A DNA stretch of 58,315 nucleotides, from contig JAUCZK010000017.1 in assembly GCA_030373145.1 (NCBI GenBank), positions 1-58,315 of the forward strand, in the 5' to 3' direction. The notes below the pieces were generated by a model that was given only the letters and a program-made list of their open reading frames with translations, ran no database searches and was not told where the DNA came from. Below are positions 34,731-45,984 of the stretch, one piece after another. This DNA is from Cyanobium sp. CZS48M. GTDB taxonomy: Bacteria; Cyanobacteriota; Cyanobacteriia; PCC-6307; Cyanobiaceae. A program made the position numbers and the translations under genes. Position 1 is the stretch's first letter. The number at the start of each line of letters is the position of its first letter.

Positions 34731-37700
34731 ATGTCCTTCTCCGACAATTTCATCAAGCGGCCCGTCCTCACCACGGTCTGCAGCATTCTGATCGTGTTGG
34801 TGGGGATGATCAGTATCCCGGTGCTCGCCATCGAGAACCTGCCCAACATCGCTCCCCCCCTGATTCAGGTGGTGGCCAACTATGGCGGCGCCAACGCCGA
34901 GGTCACTGAAGTTGCAGTGACCAACCCCATCGAGCAACAGATCGATGGTTCCCCAGGGGTTGCGTACATCGCTTCGAACACGACCCTCACCGGCAACAGC
35001 ACGATCAACGTCTATTTCGATCAGGGCACTGACATCGACATCGATCAGGTGAATGTCCAGAACCGGGTAACCCTGGCTATGCCCCAGTTGCCGCAGCAGG
35101 TGCAGGCCACGGGGGTATCGGTGAAGCAATCCACCCCCTCGATCCTCCTGGCCTATCAGGTGGGCTCCAGCGACGGGCAGTTCGATGCCCCCTATCTCAA
35201 CGGTCTGATTTACTCCAACCTCTACTACCAGCTCAGCCGGGTTCCCGGTGTGGCCAATGTGAGCCTGCTGGGGGGGAGCAATCCCGCCTTCTGGCTGTTC
35301 CTGGATCCCAACAAGCTCACCACCAACGACATCACCGCCGATCAGGTGCTGAGTGCCGTGAGCAATCAGAACTTCGTGGCCGTCGGCGGACTCATCGGTG
35401 GACCTCCAGCCGGCGGCAATCAGGCTTTCACCTATCCCCTGAAGGTTCAGAACAACGGCAACCTCACCTCCATCGACCAGCTCAACAAGCTGATCCTGGG
35501 CAAATCACCCAACGGAAATCTGCTGCGTCTCGAGGATGTGGGCCGTGCCACCTATGGGTTCAACTCGTACAGCACCGCCGGCGTTGACAAGCACAATCAC
35601 CCGGCGATTGTGGTGGCGGTGTTCCAGACGCCCGGCAGTAACGCCCTTGATGTCTCAGAGGGGGTGGTGAAGGTGATGAATGCGTTCGCTGCCGGCGCTC
35701 CCCCGGGCGTCACCGTGGGACTGATCTACAACATCGGTCAGTTCATCCAGTCGGCTGTCGAAGGGGTGATTGATGCCCTTGGACTGGCGATCGTGCTGGT
35801 GCTGCTGATTCTGTTCCTGTTCCTGCAGGACTGGCGAGCCACGATCGTACCCAGCCTGGCCATTCCGATCTCGCTGGTGGGCACGATGGCCTTCGTGAAC
35901 GTGTTCGGGTTCTCGATCAATCAGCTCACATTGCTGGGTCTGGTGCTGGCCACCGGACTGGTGGTGGACGACGCCATCGTGGTGATCGAGGCCGTGTCGG
36001 TGAACCTGGCGGCCGGCATGAAGCCGCGCCAGGCGGCCATGGAGTGCATGGGGGAACTCATCGGCGCCCTGATCTCCACCGCGCTGGTGCTGATGGCCGT
36101 ATTCGTGCCGGTGGCGTTCTACCCGGGCAGCATCGGCATCATCTACCGCCAGTTCGCGCTCACGATCGCCTTCGCGGTGGGGATCTCGGCCTTCAACGCC
36201 CTCACCTTCTCGCCGATGCTCTCCGGCCTGATCCTGCGCAGCAGCAAACCGCCGCCGCCGCGCGGCTGGCCCTGGATCGTGGCCGGGGTCGTGGTGGGTC
36301 TGGCCTTCGGCCGCTTCAACGGCGTGGGCGGCTGGACCTATGTCCTCGGCGTGGTGCTTGGGGTGATCGGCGGCGCCAACCTGCCCTGGATCTTCGATCG
36401 CTTCAACGCCTTCTTCGATCGGCTTCAGAACAGATACGCGCGGCTGGTGGCCTTCCTGGTGGACAGCCGCAAGATCGTGATGCTCACCCTGGTGGGCGGC
36501 ATCGTGGTCACCGGCTTCGCCTTCACCGCCCTGCCCCAGGCCTTCATTCCCGACGAGGACCAGGGCTATGGCCTCGGCATCTTCCAGCTGCAGAACGGGG
36601 CCTCCCTGAGCCAGAGCCAGAAGATGGCCAGCCAGATCGCCAAGGTGCTCGATGAGGAGGAGGAGATCGTCGGCGCCACGGTGATCAGTGGCTATGGCTT
36701 CAATGGCGGCAGCCCCGACCAGGGAGCGTTCTTCTACGGCTTCAAGCCTCTGGACGAGCGCCAGTCGGCGAATCAGAAGGCACCGGCGATCATCGAGCGC
36801 CTCAACACCAAGCTCAAAACAATCAGCAGCGGCCTGGCTATCGCCGCGCAGCCTCCACCGGTGCCTGGCTTCTCCTCCCAGGGTGGCTTCGCCTTCCAGT
36901 TCAACGACCTCAGCAACGGGGGCTTCAGTTTCAGCGAGCTCGATGATCTGGCCAAACAGGTGGTGGCCAAGGGCAACGCCACCGGCTTCTTCGGATCGCT
37001 CTACACCCAGTTCATTCCCAGCGCCCCCGCCTTCGAGCTCATGGTGGACCGCGACGCGCTCGGCACCCTGGATGTGGACTTCAAGCAGGCGATGACCACG
37101 ATCGGGATCCTGGCGGGCAGCAACTTCGCCAACCTCACCTATCAGGCAGGCCAGGTGCGCAACATCTACGTGCAGGCGGATGCCGATCACCGCAGCACCC
37201 TGGAAGATGTGGAGGGCTACTACGTCCGCAACCGCAGCGGTGATCTTGTGCCTATTTCTCAGTTCACCAGCGTGGAGCTCACCAGCGCCCCGCCGGTGAT
37301 CAACCATTACAATCTTTACCGCTCGATCGTGATCCAGGGAGCCGAGGCGATCGGCAAGAGCTCGGGGCAGGCTCTCGAAAAGATCCAGGAGGTGTTCAAG
37401 GCCCAGAACTTCAACAACATCGCCTATGCCTTCACTGGGCTGGCGGCCCTGCAACTCTCGGCCGGTGCGTCAAGCATTCTCGTCTTTGGTTTCGGCATCC
37501 TGGTGGTGTACTTGGTGCTCTCGGCCCAGTACGAGAGCTATGTCACCCCGGTGATCATCCTGATGACTGTTCCTCTGGCCATGCTCGGTGCTCTTGTTTT
37601 CCTGGCCGCCCGATCGATCGACCTCAACATCTACGCCCAGGTGGGTCTGGTGACCCTGATCGGCCTGGCGGCCAAGAACGCCATCCTGATCGTGGAGGTT

Positions 37701-38000
37701 GCCGAGCAGAAACTCAAAGCAGGATCCAGCGCCACCGATGCCGCCATCGCTGCGGCCGAATCCCGCCTGCGGCCGATCCTGATGACAGCCATCGCAGCCC
37801 TTGCTGGTTTCTTCCCCCTGGTGGTGGCCAGTGGTGCCGGTGCCCACAGCCAGCAGGCACTTGGTTCGGTGATCTTCGGGGGGCTGCTGGTGGCCACGGT
37901 CCTGTCCCTTGGGGTGGTGCCGCCGTTCTATGTGTTCGTCAAGCAGCTCCGACACTCCGATCCTGGCCTGGCGCAGCCGCATTCCGACCCGGTTTCATGA
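34731..38000 (+). CDS. RND efflux permease, HAE1 type (second)
   Basis: A 1089-residue AcrB-like pump paralogous to the first, opening with FIKRPVLTTVCSILIVLVG. The proton relay is complete: GLVVDDAIVVIE (TM4), AAKNAILIVEVAE (TM10) and ESRLRPILMTA (TM11). An insertion of about 45-50 residues after TM6 (PRGWPWIVAGVVVGLAFGRF and GWTYVLGVVLGVIGGANLPW) carries two extra hydrophobic stretches, a shorter version of that in the first pump. The five-gene block (28681-38000) looks like one transcription unit. No TolC-like gene is in the window. Confidence 0.93.
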   Translation: MSFSDNFIKRPVLTTVCSILIVLVGMISIPVLAIENLPNIAPPLIQVVANYGGANAEVTEVAVTNPIEQQIDGSPGVAYIASNTTLTGNSTINVYFDQGTDIDIDQVNVQNRVTLAMPQLPQQVQATGVSVKQSTPSILLAYQVGSSDGQFDAPYLNGLIYSNLYYQLSRVPGVANVSLLGGSNPAFWLFLDPNKLTTNDITADQVLSAVSNQNFVAVGGLIGGPPAGGNQAFTYPLKVQNNGNLTSIDQLNKLILGKSPNGNLLRLEDVGRATYGFNSYSTAGVDKHNHPAIVVAVFQTPGSNALDVSEGVVKVMNAFAAGAPPGVTVGLIYNIGQFIQSAVEGVIDALGLAIVLVLLILFLFLQDWRATIVPSLAIPISLVGTMAFVNVFGFSINQLTLLGLVLATGLVVDDAIVVIEAVSVNLAAGMKPRQAAMECMGELIGALISTALVLMAVFVPVAFYPGSIGIIYRQFALTIAFAVGISAFNALTFSPMLSGLILRSSKPPPPRGWPWIVAGVVVGLAFGRFNGVGGWTYVLGVVLGVIGGANLPWIFDRFNAFFDRLQNRYARLVAFLVDSRKIVMLTLVGGIVVTGFAFTALPQAFIPDEDQGYGLGIFQLQNGASLSQSQKMASQIAKVLDEEEEIVGATVISGYGFNGGSPDQGAFFYGFKPLDERQSANQKAPAIIERLNTKLKTISSGLAIAAQPPPVPGFSSQGGFAFQFNDLSNGGFSFSELDDLAKQVVAKGNATGFFGSLYTQFIPSAPAFELMVDRDALGTLDVDFKQAMTTIGILAGSNFANLTYQAGQVRNIYVQADADHRSTLEDVEGYYVRNRSGDLVPISQFTSVELTSAPPVINHYNLYRSIVIQGAEAIGKSSGQALEKIQEVFKAQNFNNIAYAFTGLAALQLSAGASSILVFGFGILVVYLVLSAQYESYVTPVIILMTVPLAMLGALVFLAARSIDLNIYAQVGLVTLIGLAAKNAILIVEVAEQKLKAGSSATDAAIAAAESRLRPILMTAIAALAGFFPLVVASGAGAHSQQALGSVIFGGLLVATVLSLGVVPPFYVFVKQLRHSDPGLAQPHSDPVS

Positions 38001-38096
38001 CAAGGAGCCGTCTTTTCGCGGCGGCAGGATCTGCTCAACTCTTGGCGGTGTTGCCGGGCCAGGACGTGGACAACAGCTGCTGATGTGATCACTGGT

Positions 38097-40264
<2,168 letters not shown>

Positions 40265-40311
40265 GCTGGCGGCGGCCACCACGGCCATCAGGGTGGGTTC
40301 AGCCTCACCGA

Positions 40312-40803
40312 TCAGCGGCCGCCTGATCCGAAGCTGAAGCCAGAACCGGAGGGCCGAGTGCCACCTGAGCCACCTGGAGGTCCACCGGCGCTGGAATCAG
40401 GACCGCCTGGGCCACCGGCCCCGTCTTTTTTGGCCACGGGCTTGCTCAGCGGCCGGCAGCTGCTGACCACCCGATCAGCGGCGGCATTGATGTCGTCACG
40501 GCGCTTGAGGCTGTTGTCCGCGCCGGTGACGGCGCTCTGAACCACACCCCAGAGGGCGTCCTTGCAGAAGCCCGAGAGCAGGGGGTGATCCATCAGCGGA
40601 TCCGCCAGCTTGCGGGCCCGATCACAGGGGGCGGCCGTATTCTCCCGGCCGCAGTCGAGGGCGGCCAGTTGCACCTGGCGCAGCGTCTCCGTGCTGGGGT
40701 AGATGGCGTAGAGGTCGTTGGCCCGGGCCGGGCCCATGGCCAGGCCTGGCGCAGCGAGCATGGCGGCGCTCAGCAGCGTGGCGGCAAGGCTTGATCGGGC
40801 CAT
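40312..40803 (-). CDS. Secreted hypothetical protein with Gly/Ser/Pro-rich tail
   Basis: A 163-residue protein from ATG 40803 with a signal peptide (LLSAAMLAAPGLAMGPARA). The mature domain, NDLYAIYPSTETLRQVQLAA through VVSSCRPLSKP, has four cysteines that could form two disulfides (LDCGRENTAAPC, GFCKDALWG, SSC). The last 40 residues are a Gly/Ser/Pro repeat-like tail ending GSGFSFGSGGR. The domain looks conserved in picocyanobacteria; function unknown. Confidence 0.65.
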   Translation of the reverse strand: MARSSLAATLLSAAMLAAPGLAMGPARANDLYAIYPSTETLRQVQLAALDCGRENTAAPCDRARKLADPLMDHPLLSGFCKDALWGVVQSAVTGADNSLKRRDDINAAADRVVSSCRPLSKPVAKKDGAGGPGGPDSSAGGPPGGSGGTRPSGSGFSFGSGGR

Positions 40804-40841
40804 CGATGGGCGGCAGCAAGTGCTCCCATCATGGCGGCGGC

Positions 40842-42059
40842 TCAGACCGTGAGCTGAACCTTGGCCAGACCCTGCCTCAGGGGGATCTGGCGCTGCCGCC
40901 AGGAGTGAGCGATCCGCTCCCCCAGCCATGGCGCCAGCTGCACCAGGGCGCGGCGCAGCAGGGGCGATCGCCGCAGCAGCTGCGCCTGACGCGCTTCCTG
41001 CTGCTGCAGGGCCTGGGCCCTGCGGATTTCAGGCACTCGTTCGGCCTCGATCTGCTCCAGGCTGCTGTCGATGGCGGCGGCATCGCCCGCCAACAGGGGC
41101 GCCAGCAGGTGGTTGGCGGCCACGATCGCATCGCGCAGGGCCATGTTGATCCCCTGGGCCCGGATCGGACTCATCGGGTGGGCCGCATCCCCCAGCAGCA
41201 GCAGGCCGGGGCGATGCCAGCGGCGGCAGCAGCCCACCTGCACCGAGAGCTTCAGCGGCGTGCTGATCGCTGGGGCCACCTGGCGCAGGTGATTCGCCAG
41301 CCAGGCCGGGGCCAAAGCCGCGAAGGCTTCGCCCCAGGCCTCGGGGCTGCGCTCGATCCGCTCACCGCCGCTGAGCACCCAGCCCAGCTGCAGTTCGCCC
41401 GGCAGGGCGCCGTGGAAGAGGCTGCAGGCGCTGCCGTCCTCACCCAGCAGCATGGTGAAGACGTTGTCGCCCTCGAAGCGGGGGTGACTGGGAAGGCGGA
41501 ACCAGAGCAGATCGATGGGGCTGCTCCGGCGCTCCAGCTCCAGGCCCGAGCGCTGCCGCAGCAGCGAGGAGCGGCCGTCGGTGGCCACCACCAGGGAGGC
41601 CCCAAGCCGGCTGCCATCGCTGAGCACCACCCCGGCGATGCGGTCCCCGGCTTCGATCAGATCCACCACCGCCAGCCCGGGCCTCCACTGGAAGCCGCTG
41701 GCCCGGCTGGCCCGCTCCAGCAGGGCGTCGAGCAGTGCCGGCTGGGAGATCAGCGTGCAGGCTCGATCACCCTCCAGGGGTTCCTCCACCCGGAACAGCT
41801 CGTGGCCGTGCAGTTGGAACGACCAGGCGCTCAGGGGCCGCTGGGGCAGGCGGGCCAGCAGGGGCCCGCAGCCCATGGCCTCCAGGGCCGCCAGACCCGA
41901 GGGCATCAGCCCCTCGCCGCGAAACTGGCGCTGAAAATCCCGCGCCGCTTCCACCAGGGTCACGGGCACCCCCCGCTCGGCCAGCAGCATCGCCAGGGAG
42001 GCGCCGGCTGGTCCGGCGCCCACGATCACGACGGGCTGGGGCTGGTGGGCTGGGGTCAT
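40842..42059 (-). CDS. FAD-dependent aromatic-ring monooxygenase (UbiH/PHBH-like)
   Basis: A 405-residue class A flavin monooxygenase. FAD-binding VVIVGAGPAGASLAMLLAERG (residues about 9-29), the DG motif VVATDGRSSLLRQRSG and the second FAD signature LLLGDAAHPMSPIRAQGINM are clear. The substrate cannot be told; the family includes hydroxylases of quinone precursors, phenolics and carotenoid- or tetrapyrrole-derived rings. Its start overlaps the stop of the upstream phospholipase D-like gene (ATGA), so the two are cotranscribed. Confidence 0.9.
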   Translation of the reverse strand: MTPAHQPQPVVIVGAGPAGASLAMLLAERGVPVTLVEAARDFQRQFRGEGLMPSGLAALEAMGCGPLLARLPQRPLSAWSFQLHGHELFRVEEPLEGDRACTLISQPALLDALLERASRASGFQWRPGLAVVDLIEAGDRIAGVVLSDGSRLGASLVVATDGRSSLLRQRSGLELERRSSPIDLLWFRLPSHPRFEGDNVFTMLLGEDGSACSLFHGALPGELQLGWVLSGGERIERSPEAWGEAFAALAPAWLANHLRQVAPAISTPLKLSVQVGCCRRWHRPGLLLLGDAAHPMSPIRAQGINMALRDAIVAANHLLAPLLAGDAAAIDSSLEQIEAERVPEIRRAQALQQQEARQAQLLRRSPLLRRALVQLAPWLGERIAHSWRQRQIPLRQGLAKVQLTV

Positions 42060-43540
42060 GGGTTCTGAGCTGTGGTGGCCAGGGGCCGCGCTGTGCCCTG
42101 GCCGCAGCTCTGGCGAACCCGCTCCAGCTTGCGCCGCAGCCGGGGCGTGATCCCCAGTTCAGCCCCTTGCCACATCCGGTCTTCCTCGCGGATGAAGTGG
42201 GCCGCCAGCTGGGTCGACTCCAGGATCATCAACGTTTCATCATTGCCGTGGGCGGCGGACGGGCTCCAGTTGAACGACCCGGTGATCACGGTCTTGCCAT
42301 CCACCACGGCGAACTTGTGGTGCAGCTTGTCGCCGCGGGCCAGGCGGGGCGTTCCCACCCCGTTGATCGGCTGCTGCCAGGGGCTGTTGCCCTGCTCCAG
42401 TTTGCAGAAGCGATCGGGCATCGAGACCCCCAGCAGGTCGAGCACCTCAGAGAAACTGCGGCTGGCGAAGCCGGGATCGGCCAGCACCCGGATCGCCACG
42501 CCCCGCTGCTGCAGCTCGGCGAGCCGGTCGGCCAGCCGCTGGGCTGAGAAGACGAACAGGCTCAGATCCAGCCGCCGCTGGGCCAGGGCCAGGCGTTGAT
42601 CGAGCAGCAGCAGTCCCTGGTTGGGATCCTTGCGGCGGTGGGGAGCAAAGAGCACCTCCACCCGGGTGGGCCCCACCATCACGGCCTGCACCGGGCCTTC
42701 GTTCTTGGCGATGCCGAACCGGCTGTCGGTGAGGCCGCCGGGGCCATCCCCCCACATGCGGCTGAATTCCCGGCTGAACAGGGCGGCGAGATCCCGGCTC
42801 TCGATGCGCAGCAGATGGTTGACGTTGCCGCGGGTGCGGAGGTCGTCGGGGTCGCCGTGGATGCAGGAGGGGGTGAAATTGGCCGAGCCGCTCACTAGCC
42901 AGCGCTGGTCCACCACCATGAACTTGTGGTGCATCAGGCCACTGCCCGCACTGCCGTCGGCGGTGTCGTCGATCAGGGGAATGCCGCCCCGCTGGAGGAT
43001 GCGCACGGCATCGCCCCGGTCGCGTTCGCTGGCGCTGAGGTGTCCGTCGTGGTTGCTGTCGGCCAGGGCCAGCAACTGGCGGTAGCGCCCCAGCTGATGG
43101 GAACTCAGCCCCACAGGCAACTGCTCACTGAAGGGGGTGCTGTAGGTGTTCTCGAGGATCACCCGTACGCGCACCCCCCGGCGTTTGCGCTCCACCAGGG
43201 CCTCGGCCACCCGGGGCAGGGACAGCTCCTGCACGGCCACCAGGATCTCGCTCTGGGCCCGTTCGATCGTTTCGAGCACCAGCGCCTCAAGGTCGTCGCC
43301 GCTGCGGCGATCGCCGCTGATCGGGCTGCGGTAGTGGTGGTCGGCGCGCTGGTTGAAGGCCACCTCGATCCCAGGCGGCAAGGGCAGATCCGGCGGGGCG
43401 GTGCCGAGGATGCGTGCGGTGGCGGAGCAACCACCAAGTCCCAGGGCCATCAGGCTGACCGCCAGTGGCAGAGTCCTGGACCGCCTGGTGACCTGTCGGC
43501 TTGGTGGGCCAGCCGGTGGACGGGCTGGTGGGGAGTGCAC
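42056..43540 (-). CDS. Phospholipase D-like lipoprotein with an EF-hand loop
   Basis: A 494-residue exported PLD-superfamily protein. A lipobox LGGC (Cys about 38) ends the signal sequence. Two catalytic HKD motifs are present: HHKFMVVD (His204-Lys206-Asp211) followed by SGSANFTPS, and HHKFAVVD followed by TGSFNWSPS. Between the start of the first PLD domain and its HKD motif lies DSNHDGHLSASE (residues 161-172), a canonical 12-residue EF-hand calcium loop. The pair of HKD motifs forms one active site that cleaves phosphodiesters, in lipid or nucleic acid. The substrate is unknown. Cotranscribed with the FAD monooxygenase. Confidence 0.9.
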   Translation of the reverse strand: MHSPPARPPAGPPSRQVTRRSRTLPLAVSLMALGLGGCSATARILGTAPPDLPLPPGIEVAFNQRADHHYRSPISGDRRSGDDLEALVLETIERAQSEILVAVQELSLPRVAEALVERKRRGVRVRVILENTYSTPFSEQLPVGLSSHQLGRYRQLLALADSNHDGHLSASERDRGDAVRILQRGGIPLIDDTADGSAGSGLMHHKFMVVDQRWLVSGSANFTPSCIHGDPDDLRTRGNVNHLLRIESRDLAALFSREFSRMWGDGPGGLTDSRFGIAKNEGPVQAVMVGPTRVEVLFAPHRRKDPNQGLLLLDQRLALAQRRLDLSLFVFSAQRLADRLAELQQRGVAIRVLADPGFASRSFSEVLDLLGVSMPDRFCKLEQGNSPWQQPINGVGTPRLARGDKLHHKFAVVDGKTVITGSFNWSPSAAHGNDETLMILESTQLAAHFIREEDRMWQGAELGITPRLRRKLERVRQSCGQGTARPLATTAQNP

Positions 43541-43613
43541 GGAGCTGGTTGGCGGCTTCCCTGAGCATTCCCCTCGGCCGGGGAGTTGAGCTGGTCTCAG
43601 TGGTGACCAGGTC

Positions 43614-43787
43614 TCAGTGGTGACCAGGCATCTCAGCAGTGCGCAGCATCAGCACGAACCAGATGGTGCTCACCAGCACGGCCATGCCCACCGCTGTGCC
43701 GATGCCCACTTTGAGCATGAGCAGTGGCACCAGAAAGGGCAGGGTGAGGGTTCCGGCCAGGGGGGTTAAAGCGACAAAGGCGCGCAT
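43614..43787 (-). CDS. Small two-helix membrane protein
   Basis: Fifty-seven residues from ATG 43787, in a TGATG overlap with the DUF4912 gene (GTG-free start; an ATG at 43796 is also in frame). Helices at about residues 5-24 (ALTPLAGTLTLPFLVPLLML) and 27-47 (IGTAVGMAVLVSTIWFVLML). It is translationally coupled to the DUF4912 protein. No family recognised. Confidence 0.6.
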   Translation of the reverse strand: MRAFVALTPLAGTLTLPFLVPLLMLKVGIGTAVGMAVLVSTIWFVLMLRTAEMPGHH

Positions 43788-44935
43788 CAGAACCACTCAG
43801 CCACGGCCTGACTGGAGGGATTGCTGTTGTCTTCGGGGGTGCTGCGCTTGAAGCTCAGGGTGATGTTGCGCTTCTGTTCGCCATCGGCGGCCACGGCCTG
43901 GATCGGATAGAGCTGCTGGCCGTCACGGAAGGGCACCTGCACCCGGAAGGTGCCATCGGAGGAGAGGGGCACTGCCTCCTCGCCGATGGTGAGCTTGGCC
44001 GAGGGATCCGTGGCGCCGTAGACGATCAGCTCGGCATCGGCCACCAGCCAGAAGGAACGCTGACGGGGCGCCACACCACCGACTCCTGAGTCGTTGCGGC
44101 CACTGGCCCAGAGGCCGATGCCCGAATCGCTCAGACTGCGCAGACCTGCGGCCGAGTCGGAATCCTCGAGCTCGTGGAAGGCTTCGGAGCCGCGACCGAA
44201 ATGCTTCCAGCGCACCGTGGCCGACTGGTACAGGCGCTCGTGCAGACCACTGTCCACTTCGGCCGCATGGGGGGTTGGGCTGCTGTGGGGATAGGGGGTG
44301 CCGAGGGCTGTGTCGCTGGGGGCCGCCTCCAGGGAGAAGGGCACGAACTGATCGAGGATCTGCTCGCTGGGATGCAGGGCGGGCACCCGGGCCATGGCGG
44401 AGAAACCCAGGGAGAGCCAGCCACCGCCGTGCTTGCGGTAGCCCAGTTCAACGCGGTAGTCGCGATCGCTCAGGGGGACTGGCAGATACCACTCGGTGGC
44501 ATGGCTGTCGACGGTGACTTCCTGGAGCGTGTGGGGGTGCGAGGCGCCCGCTGGCAGTCCGGTGACATCGGCGACCCGCAGGCAGAGTTGGCCGGCACCG
44601 GCCTCAATGGCCCTGAGGCGATCGGGTTCAGCGATCTCCCAGAACACATAGGCCCATTGGGGGTCGCGGGGCAGGAACACCACCTTGGTTTCCGCTTCCG
44701 GGCGTGGGGCTGAGCTGAAGCCCGCTTCCAGCTTCTCAAGGGTTCCAGCAGCGGCAGCCGATGACCCCTCCGCTGCGGTGAGGGAAGGGCCGCCCGTCTC
44801 ACCCTTGACGACCTGGATCTCGTTGACCAACTCCTCCTTGGACTTGCGGCTGTACAGGCTCACGCCCAGATCACTGGCGATCTGACGGAGCTGACGCAGG
44901 GTCATGCGAGCTAAGGACGAGAGAGCCTGAGTCAC
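43787..44935 (-). CDS. DUF4912 protein with Rho-N-like N-terminus
   Basis: A 382-residue protein starting at GTG. Residues about 10-45 resemble a Rho termination factor N-terminal/SAP-like helical motif (MTLRQLRQIASDLGVSLYSR, then KSKEELVNEI). The central DUF4912 domain is marked by VFLPRDPQWAYVFWEI and a beta-rich region up to FSAMARVPALHPSEQ. A third region repeats beta-strand elements (FWLVADAELIVYGATDPSAK). Such proteins are widespread in cyanobacteria and firmicutes; the function is unknown. It lies upstream of the small membrane gene and 170 bases downstream of cpcG. Confidence 0.8.
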   Translation of the reverse strand: MTQALSSLARMTLRQLRQIASDLGVSLYSRKSKEELVNEIQVVKGETGGPSLTAAEGSSAAAAGTLEKLEAGFSSAPRPEAETKVVFLPRDPQWAYVFWEIAEPDRLRAIEAGAGQLCLRVADVTGLPAGASHPHTLQEVTVDSHATEWYLPVPLSDRDYRVELGYRKHGGGWLSLGFSAMARVPALHPSEQILDQFVPFSLEAAPSDTALGTPYPHSSPTPHAAEVDSGLHERLYQSATVRWKHFGRGSEAFHELEDSDSAAGLRSLSDSGIGLWASGRNDSGVGGVAPRQRSFWLVADAELIVYGATDPSAKLTIGEEAVPLSSDGTFRVQVPFRDGQQLYPIQAVAADGEQKRNITLSFKRSTPEDNSNPSSQAVAEWF

Positions 44936-45043
44936 CGTTTCTCCGGATTTCGTTTGGGATCAGTTTGGGGTCAATCCCGCCCTTCTCAGCCATGCAGCCC
45001 CGCTCCGTCAGCAACACCTGACTGGGCCTCCTCGGGATGGCAA

Positions 45044-45072
45044 ACAAAAAAACGGCGGGGTGAGCCGCCGTT
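45044..45072 (-). terminator. Intrinsic terminator after cpcG
   Basis: On the minus strand: AACGGCGG, a six-base loop, CCGCCGTT and a run of T (A run at 45046-45052 on the plus strand). It lies 34 bases after the cpcG stop. Confidence 0.9.
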
Positions 45073-45105
45073 CTGGTGGATGCTTCTGGCTGCAGAGTGC
45101 TGGAA

Positions 45106-45867
45106 TCAGCGGCCAACGCTGCGGTAGGGAACCTTCGAGAGGTAATCCATGTTGGTGTTGCCCGAGGACGCGGAGCCGATGCGCATGGCAGGCAGGCTGC
45201 GCACCCAGGGCAGGTAGTCCTGGGGGAAGCCACCACGTCGCTGGCTGGCCCGCTTGGGCAGGCTCTTGATGGTACCGGTGTAGATGATCTGGGGGAAACC
45301 CAGAATGCCGCGGTGGTAGGCCTCGTAGCGCGGGGAGGTGATGTTGAAGGGGGTTTCGCCCACTTCACGGGAGCCCACAACCCGGTTGCGGTGGTAGGGA
45401 ACGGTGTCGTAGCCGAAGTTCTCGAGGTATTCGTCGCTGTCGAGGATCTGGTCAACGGCACCGGCGACGCCCTTGGTCATGATCACCGCCGACCAAGCGA
45501 TTTCCTCGGCCTTGCCATACACCTGGCGGCCCAGAAGCTTCTCCACCAGATGGCGAGCCACCCGGTAGTTGCTGTTGAGGTTGTAGAAGCTGCGGGTGAA
45601 GGTGTCCGAGAGGCAGAGGGCCCGGATGAAATCACGCACGGTGATCTGGCCATCGCGCAGTTGCGACTCCAGAACCGTGTCGCGGTCCACCTTGAAGGCG
45701 TGGAAAAAGATCTGACGGTAAGCCGTCTCGATCACCACATTCTGGGCGTTGCGGTCGAAGGCTTTGTCCAGCGAGACGCCTTTCGGATCCTCGTCGGAGC
45801 CCACACGGAACGCCTTCACTCGAGAGTTCTGGCTGGTGGGTGCGTACTTCAGAAGCGGGATCGCCAC
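45106..45867 (-). CDS. cpcG: Phycobilisome rod-core linker CpcG
   Basis: A 253-residue linker that attaches phycocyanin rods to the allophycocyanin core. It begins MAIPLLKYAPTSQNSRV; the Pfam-type PBS linker domain spans about residues 20-150 with NVVIETAYRQIFFHAFKVDR, RDFIRALCLSDTFTRSFYN and NYRVARHLVEKLLGRQVYG. The C-terminal region (TIKSLPKRASQRRG) is basic, as in CpcG1-type proteins, and has no hydrophobic C-terminal helix, so it is a core-type and not a membrane CpcG2-type linker. cpcS lies 117 bases upstream on the same strand; a strong terminator follows. Confidence 0.95.
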   Translation of the reverse strand: MAIPLLKYAPTSQNSRVKAFRVGSDEDPKGVSLDKAFDRNAQNVVIETAYRQIFFHAFKVDRDTVLESQLRDGQITVRDFIRALCLSDTFTRSFYNLNSNYRVARHLVEKLLGRQVYGKAEEIAWSAVIMTKGVAGAVDQILDSDEYLENFGYDTVPYHRNRVVGSREVGETPFNITSPRYEAYHRGILGFPQIIYTGTIKSLPKRASQRRGGFPQDYLPWVRSLPAMRIGSASSGNTNMDYLSKVPYRSVGR

Positions 45868-45984
45868 GCGAACATCGTCATCCGTCGCTGTGGATCGTAG
45901 AAGTCAGCCCCGGTGGAACTCGGCCCGGGGCGGCAGGGCTCACAGTCCGTAACGTTTGGGCGACCCGCTCGGGGCGGGGCCGGC

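Noticed and set aside
35655-37454. 599-codon frame antisense to the second RND pump
   Set aside because: A shadow of the pump gene; His/Arg/Glu/Gly-rich, no signal or domain, and no start context.
40964-40971. HIP1 octamer GCGATCGC (also at 38467-38474 and 46415-46422)
   Set aside because: A common cyanobacterial motif; the few copies seen are scattered in genes and show no local pattern.
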